Part shown: positions 1 to 5,170 of the stretch, one piece after another | How positions within the stretch are numbered: position 1 is the first letter of the stretch | Layout of the letters: every line of letters begins with the position of its first letter | Source: an uncultured Saprospiraceae bacterium | Lineage (GTDB): Bacteria; Bacteroidota; Bacteroidia; Chitinophagales; Saprospiraceae | Assembly: GCA_905479665.1 (NCBI GenBank) | Contig: CAJQNM010000680.1 | Coordinates: 1-10,208, forward strand | Direction: 5' to 3' | DNA: 10,208 nt | Notes under the pieces: generated by a model | Told to the model about the DNA's origin: nothing | The model's input: only the letters and a program-made list of their open reading frames with translations | Database searches by the model: none | Made by a program: the position numbers and the translations under genes

Positions 1-17
1 CATTTAAATCAAAATAT

Positions 18-725
18 ATGAAAATTCTAAGTTTCGCGGCCTTATTCTCTCTGCTCTCTTTATGCCTGACTATTGCACAAGGTCAGACTCTGGAGATCGG
101 TATGGAGCAAGCCACTATTGAAGGTGAGCAGCGTGATGCTATTGTGATCCTTCTTAAGACAGACATTAAGGATACCAAAGATGCATGGAAAGAATATATG
201 CGTAAAACCCACGATGTGAAGGTATCTGGATTTGGCTTTTTAACCAACAAAGACATACTAATCGCAGATGAATGCGTAGTTGCTGCAATATCAGCTCATC
301 AAATCACAATTGGCAATGAAATTGTTGAAGTGGGCGAAGAGACCCGCATGTCCGTCTTCGGCTCGCACGGATATGACCATTACTTCGAAAGGGGCTCCGT
401 GGAATTTAGTAAGATGGAAGAACTTACCATGGATTTCATTGGTGAGTTTGTCCCCGACTATCTGCAGGAGGCGATCGAGGATGCTAGAGACGTGGTGGCT
501 GATCTTGAGAAAGATCTCGACAAAGATCGTGATCAGGTCGGTAAGAATGAGGAGGATATTTTAGACATGAAGCGTAAAATTTCCGATCTGATAGCAGAGA
601 ATCGCGAGCTCGAGAAAAAAATAAGTCAGACTAAATTGGATCTGACAGAAGCACGACGAAAACTGCAGGTGAGTAGAGAGCGTTTAGATCGCGCAAAAAG
701 CAAATTAGAGCAGATCGCTAATTAG
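18..725 (+). CDS. Secreted coiled-coil protein of unknown function
   Basis: The 235-residue product opens with a Sec-type signal peptide (MK, then a hydrophobic stretch to about residue 20, with likely cleavage after the AQG segment near residue 22). Residues about 24-145 look like a mixed alpha/beta domain. Residues about 150-232 are almost purely charged and amphipathic (repeated D/E, K/R with spaced L, I and V) and should form a long coiled coil. There is no lipobox, transmembrane helix after the signal, or catalytic motif that I recognise. It is probably exported to the periplasm or cell surface, where the coiled coil could drive oligomerisation. ATG at 18 is chosen because it directly precedes the signal peptide; no clear Shine-Dalgarno site is visible and only 17 nt of upstream sequence is present. 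The gene is convergent with the phosphatase operon downstream. I recognise the general look of Bacteroidota hypothetical proteins, but assign no function. Confidence 0.85.
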   Translation: MKILSFAALFSLLSLCLTIAQGQTLEIGMEQATIEGEQRDAIVILLKTDIKDTKDAWKEYMRKTHDVKVSGFGFLTNKDILIADECVVAAISAHQITIGNEIVEVGEETRMSVFGSHGYDHYFERGSVEFSKMEELTMDFIGEFVPDYLQEAIEDARDVVADLEKDLDKDRDQVGKNEEDILDMKRKISDLIAENRELEKKISQTKLDLTEARRKLQVSRERLDRAKSKLEQIAN

Positions 726-751
726 CATTTTTCGCTACTAATGTTTGCCTC

Positions 752-763
752 AAACTATAGTTT
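752..763. repeat. 12-bp perfect palindrome AAACTATAGTTT
   Basis: AAACTATAGTTT reads identically on both strands and lies 27 nt after the stop of the coiled-coil protein gene, in the spacer before the small putative ORF. A gapless palindrome cannot form a stable hairpin, so if functional it would more likely be a dimeric protein-binding site. It is AT-rich and could be chance. Confidence 0.3.
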
Positions 764-806
764 CTTTACTCCCATCGGGTATCAAACAAATGCGTGAATT
801 TATGAC

Positions 807-908
807 ATGGGGATCTACAAGTTTCGACATTTTATTTTGATCGGAGGCATCGTTTCAATTGTACTGTGGATAACGGTGACCCTTCTTTTGTCAGCTTGGT
901 ATTTTTGA
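807..908 (+). CDS. Possible 33-residue single-pass membrane protein
   Basis: ATG at 807 opens a 33-codon frame ending in TGA at 906-908. The predicted peptide has a short basic N terminus (MGIYKFRH, with K5, R7 and H8) followed by about 23 strongly hydrophobic residues rich in I, L, V and W, ending in AWYF. Positive charge before one hydrophobic helix fits a single-pass inner-membrane protein with its N terminus inside. An in-frame stop at 795-797 makes ATG 807 the only standard start. No strong ribosome binding site is visible. It sits between two convergent genes, 81 nt after the end of the coiled-coil protein gene on the same strand. A short open frame of this composition can arise by chance, so the call rests on composition and position only. 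Confidence 0.35.
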   Translation: MGIYKFRHFILIGGIVSIVLWITVTLLLSAWYF

Positions 909-914
909 AAATTC

Positions 915-933
915 CTCAAGCGTATTCTTTGAG
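915..933 (-). terminator. Weak candidate terminator of the phosphatase operon
   Basis: CTCAA at 915-919 and TTGAG at 929-933 form a 5-bp stem around a 9-nt loop, extendable by one G-C pair with a bulge. Read on the minus strand, the hairpin is followed by GGAATTTTC, a short T-run, and it lies 27 nt past the stop of the PhoD-like gene. The stem is short and the T-run is interrupted, so this is only a candidate. Confidence 0.22.
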
Positions 934-959
934 CTTACCCCGAAACGGCTCTTGATCGG

Positions 960-2552
960 TTAGCTACCAATGGTCTCCAATTTTGCTTCCTGGTCTTTGA
1001 CGATAAATGTCTTGCCCAGTGATTCATTGTCTGAGGGTTTGTCTACAGCATCCACGTAGTAATATTCTGCCTTCGCTTGCTGCTCAGAAATGGTCAATAC
1101 TATATATCCATGATCACGAAGTCTGACATACTTTAAGTGGGGATTAAGCCCCAAATACGCTTCCTCCATCTCGATGACTTCATCCAACGGATTGTTGGTC
1201 CCCATGTTTGCAGAAGAAATACTTGTCGTACCAAACTCGACTGCTACGTTGCCAGATCCCTCGCTTGAATAATTTTCAGGATCGAAGGGAGTTTCAAAAG
1301 CCCAGGAAGAGTGGGTATCGCCGGTCACAAAAATGGTATTCTTAATTTCCTGAGTGCGCAGAAAATTTTTCACCTCATTTTGCTCGTGTGGCCATCCATC
1401 CCAGGAATCAAGGTTCACCTCACTGCGACGTGTTTCACCATAGGACAGTCCTGAAAAAATGACTTGATTACCAACGACGCGCCACTGAGCAGGTTGTTGC
1501 AGATGTTGCTTAAACCACCCCAGCTGCCTTGCCCCCAACATACTGCGATCGGCGCTGAGAAAGTCAACGTGGCTGGCACTATCCAGAGGAGCCGTTCGGC
1601 CTTCGACGCGCTCATCTAGCATTATTAAATGAACCAAACTCCCAAACTCGAATGACCGATAGTGTTCTTTTGCTTCTCTGATCGGGAGCCACTCATAGTA
1701 CGCCTGACGGGCGGCCACCTTACGCTTTTCAAAGTCGCCCTCATCTGCCTGGTGATTTTGCGCCCCGTCGACGTAGGCATTGTTGCTAAATTCATGGTCA
1801 TCCCAAATTGTAATGAACGGATGCTGCTGATGGACTGCGCGAAAATCTGCATCCAAACGATAAAGTGAATATCGTGTACGATAATCCTCCACCGATAAAA
1901 TCTCTCCTGGGGGTAGATTTATTCGACCCAGCGTCGTATCGCCATAGGTGCCTACACCATATTCGTAAATGTAATCGCCGAGGTGCAAGACCGCATCGAT
2001 ATCTGTGCGATCGGCCATACGAGCAAATGCATTAAAATATCCGGCTTCAAAATTACTGCAACTCACTACGGCTAATTTGACCTGCTCGGGATTTTCCGTG
2101 GGCAGCGTTTTCGTCCTTCCAACTGGAGACCAAATCCCTTGGTTTGAAAAACGATAGAAATATGTCTTACCTGCCATGAGTCCGGTCACATCTACCTTCG
2201 CAGTATAATCACGCTCAGGCGAGGTGCTGGCATCACCTTCTTGAATAATTTTCGCAAAGTCTTCCGTCTCGGAAACTTGCCACTTGAGACTTAAATCAGC
2301 ATTGCCTTCTGGGGTAAGCCGAGTCCAAATGATCACTCGGTCGGCCAGTGGATCGCCCGAAGCTACTCCATGATAAAAGGGCCTTAGATCTTGCTGGTGG
2401 TATTTTGCAATCGCCTGATCGGTTCCTGTTTTCCCTGGCCCCGAGGACTGACAGGCTTGAAATAGTAATAGCAGGGAAACTGCAATTACTGCGTTTGTTA
2501 GATAATTGATGTTCTTGATGTTCTTACAATTTAAACGGATAAAAGAATTCAA
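960..2552 (-). CDS. PhoD-type alkaline phosphatase/phosphodiesterase lipoprotein
   Basis: The 530-residue product matches the PhoD family, calcium/iron-dependent phosphoesterases that release phosphate from organic phosphomono- or diesters outside the cytoplasm. A hydrophobic segment (about 20-31) precedes the lipobox-like LFQAC, making Cys34 the likely lipidated residue. An N-terminal PhoD beta domain spans about 56-150 (YHGVASGDPLADRVIIWTR). The catalytic domain follows: VVSCSNFEAGYF with Cys165, HLGDYIYEY at 190-198, WDDHEFSNN at 250-258 and VTGDTHSSW at 409-417. Cys165 matches the iron-ligand cysteine known in Bacillus subtilis PhoD. Length is normal. The start codon is TTG (2552-2550); no ATG lies between the upstream in-frame stop and the signal peptide. 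It follows the subunit 3-like gene by 37 nt and is probably co-transcribed with it. Substrate is not determinable. Confidence 0.93.
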   Translation of the reverse strand: MNSFIRLNCKNIKNINYLTNAVIAVSLLLLFQACQSSGPGKTGTDQAIAKYHQQDLRPFYHGVASGDPLADRVIIWTRLTPEGNADLSLKWQVSETEDFAKIIQEGDASTSPERDYTAKVDVTGLMAGKTYFYRFSNQGIWSPVGRTKTLPTENPEQVKLAVVSCSNFEAGYFNAFARMADRTDIDAVLHLGDYIYEYGVGTYGDTTLGRINLPPGEILSVEDYRTRYSLYRLDADFRAVHQQHPFITIWDDHEFSNNAYVDGAQNHQADEGDFEKRKVAARQAYYEWLPIREAKEHYRSFEFGSLVHLIMLDERVEGRTAPLDSASHVDFLSADRSMLGARQLGWFKQHLQQPAQWRVVGNQVIFSGLSYGETRRSEVNLDSWDGWPHEQNEVKNFLRTQEIKNTIFVTGDTHSSWAFETPFDPENYSSEGSGNVAVEFGTTSISSANMGTNNPLDEVIEMEEAYLGLNPHLKYVRLRDHGYIVLTISEQQAKAEYYYVDAVDKPSDNESLGKTFIVKDQEAKLETIGS

Positions 2553-2589
2553 GCTATCTGTCTCTGCAAACGAAAAGAGTCAATAAATC

Positions 2590-3309
2590 TTAGGTAATTA
2601 AATTCATCTCATCATCCCACTCGGCAATCACTTCGCGTTTGCTCTGATCGACACATTTCGATAGCCATTCTTCATCGTAGTCGACATCGTGCTCGGCAAG
2701 TACCTCGGGTGGCACACCATCCCATTCATTGGCATAATTTCCCTTGTACCCAAGATCATCAAAACCCATCCGAGTGGTGTAGTAGCCCGTCAAAGTCAAG
2801 CCGCGGATCAATTCGAAAAACCGAATACCGTGAGACATGTCAGGCTTTTTTCCATCGGGGTCTGGATAGGCGATATCCTCGATGATGGCAATTTGCTCCT
2901 CGTCCGAACAGGATTTAAACTCTTTGTTGTAACGTTGATTTGACTCTACATCGAGCCAGGCGATACCACCACGCATGGGCAATTGATGACTCGGGATATC
3001 TTTGACAATAAACTCAATAAATTCAGGCACCTTGGCATCGTTGGCACTCTTTGCAGAGGGTGTCGCTGGCAAAATAATGTCGCAGAGTACTGCAATCGTC
3101 TCCAACTCATGCTCATTGAGAAACTCTGAGGCCATGACCCGCTTGTCGCGCTCGATTTCTTCAGGCAATCGACCATAAAGGCCTTGTGCATCAGCGATGA
3201 CCTCGGCAGTATTACCCGTTTCTCCTTCTTTGCAGGCGGCTGCACCAGTGAGCGTTGCACCCGCCACCGTGCCTACCAAAAGTGCTTTTAATGATTCTCT
3301 TCTGTCCAT
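2590..3309 (-). CDS. Gluconate 2-dehydrogenase subunit 3-like protein with Tat signal
   Basis: The 239-residue product resembles the gluconate 2-dehydrogenase subunit 3 family, small partners of membrane or periplasmic FAD dehydrogenases. The N terminus has a twin-arginine motif, DRRESLK (R3, R4), then a mild hydrophobic stretch ending TGAAAC at Cys26. Cys26 may be a lipidation site, although the -3 residue is Ala rather than Leu. Family-like segments are LNEHELETIAVLCDIILPAT (64-83), VPEFIEFIVKD (94-104) and TGYYTTRMGFDDLGYKGN (174-191). ATG at 3309 shares one base with the TGA of the upstream GMC gene (TGATG), implying translational coupling and equal synthesis. By analogy with gluconate and fructose dehydrogenases, this subunit probably carries the signal that exports the flavin subunit. 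No cytochrome c subunit is adjacent. The family call is firm; the partner's substrate is unknown. Confidence 0.9.
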   Translation of the reverse strand: MDRRESLKALLVGTVAGATLTGAAACKEGETGNTAEVIADAQGLYGRLPEEIERDKRVMASEFLNEHELETIAVLCDIILPATPSAKSANDAKVPEFIEFIVKDIPSHQLPMRGGIAWLDVESNQRYNKEFKSCSDEEQIAIIEDIAYPDPDGKKPDMSHGIRFFELIRGLTLTGYYTTRMGFDDLGYKGNYANEWDGVPPEVLAEHDVDYDEEWLSKCVDQSKREVIAEWDDEMNLIT

Positions 3310-5024
3310 CAGATATTCATCTTTTTTAGTTCACCTACAATATGTTCTGAAGCGCGCATAGAGAGCGCCATGATCGTCCATGTACAGTTTTTATCCGCCT
3401 GCGAAACAAATGGACCACCATCTGTCACGTATACATTTTTTGCATCGTGCAAAGCCTGATATTTATCGGTCACCGAAGTAGAAGGATCATTTCCCATGCG
3501 GGTCGTACCTACCTCATGTATAATTTCGCCGGGTTTATTCAATCCATAATTTTGCTCTGCTGTGGGTGTATCTCCCAGCACGACCCCATCCATGGCTTCG
3601 ATTAGATTTTCGAAAGTGTGCTGCATGTGCTTGGCTTGCTGCCTTTCCTGATCTGAAAAAGTATAATTAAACCGCAGCACCGGTATTCCCCATTGGTCGA
3701 CCACCGTCGGATCGAGCTCGCAATAATTGTCTTCGCGTGCAATGCACTCTCCACGACCGCCAAACCCGATAACTGATCCAAAAAATCGCTTCACATCGCC
3801 GCGCAGTTTGTCACCGTAGCCGCCAACAGCTCCGCCAATGTATTTATTAAAGTCGGTGGGATTCCAAGCAAAGCCGTAGGCTGGCATACCTGCTCCGCCC
3901 CAGACTTCGATATGGTAGCCGCGTTGGAATGGCAATTTACTGCCATCTCCCCACCAGGGTGTATAGACATGCATGCCCCCTACTCCATCTTCGTTATACA
4001 TTTTCCGATCCATCAATGCGGGAATAAATCCAGCACGACTGGAGCCCGTCGAATCATGCAAGTATTTTCCTACGACATTGCTGCTATTGCCAAGGCCATT
4101 GGGATGCTGCTCACTCTTCGAATTGAGCAAAATACGTGCACTGCCACAAGCCGAGGCCGCCAGAACTACTACCTTGCCTTTCAGTGCATACTCTTTGCGA
4201 TCTTCTTTGTTGATATAGGAAACTCCGGTCGCTTTGCCCTCTGCATCTGTGGTTACCTTGCGTACGTGGGCATTGTTGTACAAATCAACTTGACCATTCT
4301 TTTGCGCAGGAAAAACCAAGACTGAGCCAGCAGAAAAATCAGCGTATACCCGACATGACCGACTGCACTGGCCACAGTAAAAACATACACCTCGCTCATT
4401 GTTGATCCGCTTGGTGAGCATCGACAGGCGAGATGGAATCACTGGTATCCCTAACTTACGAGCAGCCTTGATGTAATATAGTTCATGTAGTCGTGGCTTT
4501 GGTGCCGGTAGGAAATAACCGTCAGGGTCGTTGTAGCGCCCTTCTTTCGAACCGAACACTCCAACCATTTTGTCTAGCTTATCATAATAAGGTTTGACTT
4601 CGTCATAGGTGATGGGCCAATTGTCTCCCAGGCCATCGACCGTCTTGTGTTGAAAATCGGTGGGTCCAAAACGCAATGATATGCGGCCCCAATGATTGGT
4701 GCGACCACCCAACATGCGTGACCGCCACCACTTAAATTCTGTATCTCCTTTCGTGGTATAAGGCTCACCGTCGATCTCCCAGTCTCCCCACGACATATCA
4801 TAGTCACCAAAATCTCGCGTCGAACTTGCTCCACGTCGTGGAGAATCCCATGGCCATTTCATCTGCGTCATGGTGACCGGATCTGCAGGGTCGAAAAATG
4901 GACCCGCTTCCACCAGTGCAACCTTTAGACCTGCATTGGCCAGTTGATTGCAAGCCATTCCACCTCCTGCCCCAGATCCCACAACGATCACATCGTACAC
5001 CTTCGACGATTCCTTTATCTGCAT
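3309..5024 (-). CDS. GMC-family FAD-dependent oxidoreductase (gluconate dehydrogenase-like large subunit)
   Basis: The 571-residue protein is a glucose-methanol-choline oxidoreductase, which oxidises an alcohol or sugar hydroxyl using FAD. The dinucleotide-binding motif GSGAGGG is at 16-22, with the acidic strand end VALVEAGP at 35-42. MLGGRTNHWGRISLRF (104-119) is the second GMC signature. The C-terminal GMC domain has IHEVGTTRMG (H503) and DKNCTWTIMAL (N546), aligning with the catalytic His and His/Asn pair of this superfamily. A cysteine motif C214-x2-C217-x2-C220-x3-C224 lies where FAD-glucose dehydrogenases carry an Fe-S cluster. There is no signal peptide: the Rossmann fold begins about residue 9. 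It overlaps the Tat-signal subunit 3-like gene by one base, suggesting co-export of a folded complex. ATG 5024 is preceded by an AGGA about 9 nt upstream. The substrate cannot be read from the sequence. Confidence 0.95.
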   Translation of the reverse strand: MQIKESSKVYDVIVVGSGAGGGMACNQLANAGLKVALVEAGPFFDPADPVTMTQMKWPWDSPRRGASSTRDFGDYDMSWGDWEIDGEPYTTKGDTEFKWWRSRMLGGRTNHWGRISLRFGPTDFQHKTVDGLGDNWPITYDEVKPYYDKLDKMVGVFGSKEGRYNDPDGYFLPAPKPRLHELYYIKAARKLGIPVIPSRLSMLTKRINNERGVCFYCGQCSRSCRVYADFSAGSVLVFPAQKNGQVDLYNNAHVRKVTTDAEGKATGVSYINKEDRKEYALKGKVVVLAASACGSARILLNSKSEQHPNGLGNSSNVVGKYLHDSTGSSRAGFIPALMDRKMYNEDGVGGMHVYTPWWGDGSKLPFQRGYHIEVWGGAGMPAYGFAWNPTDFNKYIGGAVGGYGDKLRGDVKRFFGSVIGFGGRGECIAREDNYCELDPTVVDQWGIPVLRFNYTFSDQERQQAKHMQHTFENLIEAMDGVVLGDTPTAEQNYGLNKPGEIIHEVGTTRMGNDPSTSVTDKYQALHDAKNVYVTDGGPFVSQADKNCTWTIMALSMRASEHIVGELKKMNI

Positions 5025-5170
5025 CTAATTCCTGTTTTTACTTTCGAGAGCTTAAGATAGTCGAATTTGCTTATTCCGGCTACCCAAGAAAATGCCACCA
5101 ATGCCTGATAAGTGTGGATAAGTCCTATTTTGGGAATCCGATCCGCTCTTGAAAACAACTACATTTAAAA
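5025..5170. promoter_or_regulatory. Divergent intergenic region between GMC operon and metalloprotease gene
   Basis: The two flanking genes start at opposite ends of this 146-bp spacer and point away from each other, so both promoters should lie here. I found no good match to the Bacteroidota -33 TTTG / -7 TAnnTTTG pair on either strand; TATTTTGG at 5126-5133 is close to a -7 element but lacks a correctly spaced -33. The direct repeat GATAAGT occurs at 5107-5113 and 5117-5123, exactly 10 bp apart, so both copies face the same side of the helix. Confidence 0.5.
5113..5121 (-). promoter_or_regulatory. Perfect DnaA-box 9-mer (TTATCCACA)
   Basis: The minus strand reads TTATCCACA, the consensus DnaA binding box, and it overlaps the second GATAAGT repeat. 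It is a single box without a cluster, AT-rich unwinding region or replication genes nearby, so it is not an origin. It might be a DnaA-responsive promoter site, or chance: a given 9-mer is expected in roughly one in ten windows of this size when both strands are counted. Confidence 0.3.

Noticed and set aside
481..545. Repeated GATC-containing DNA inside the coiled-coil protein
   Set aside because: The repeats follow from the alternating Asp/Lys/Leu heptads of the protein and need no separate explanation.
771..780. Hairpin around ACTCCCATCGGGT as a terminator of the coiled-coil protein gene
   Set aside because: Only about four pairs including one G-T can form, and no T-run follows.
3912..4325. 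A 137-codon open frame on the plus strand opposite the GMC oxidoreductase
   Set aside because: It lies wholly antisense to a well-supported gene whose motifs are intact, has no family-like motif, and its composition is that of a complementary-strand shadow.
5126..5133. Bacteroidota-type -7 promoter element for the metalloprotease
   Set aside because: TATTTTGG misses the TAnnTTTG consensus and no TTG or TTTG stands at the required -33 distance.
5107..5135. Replication origin suggested by the DnaA box
   Set aside because: Only one perfect box is present, with no cluster, no AT-rich unwinding element and no dnaA, dnaN, gyrase or plasmid replication gene nearby.
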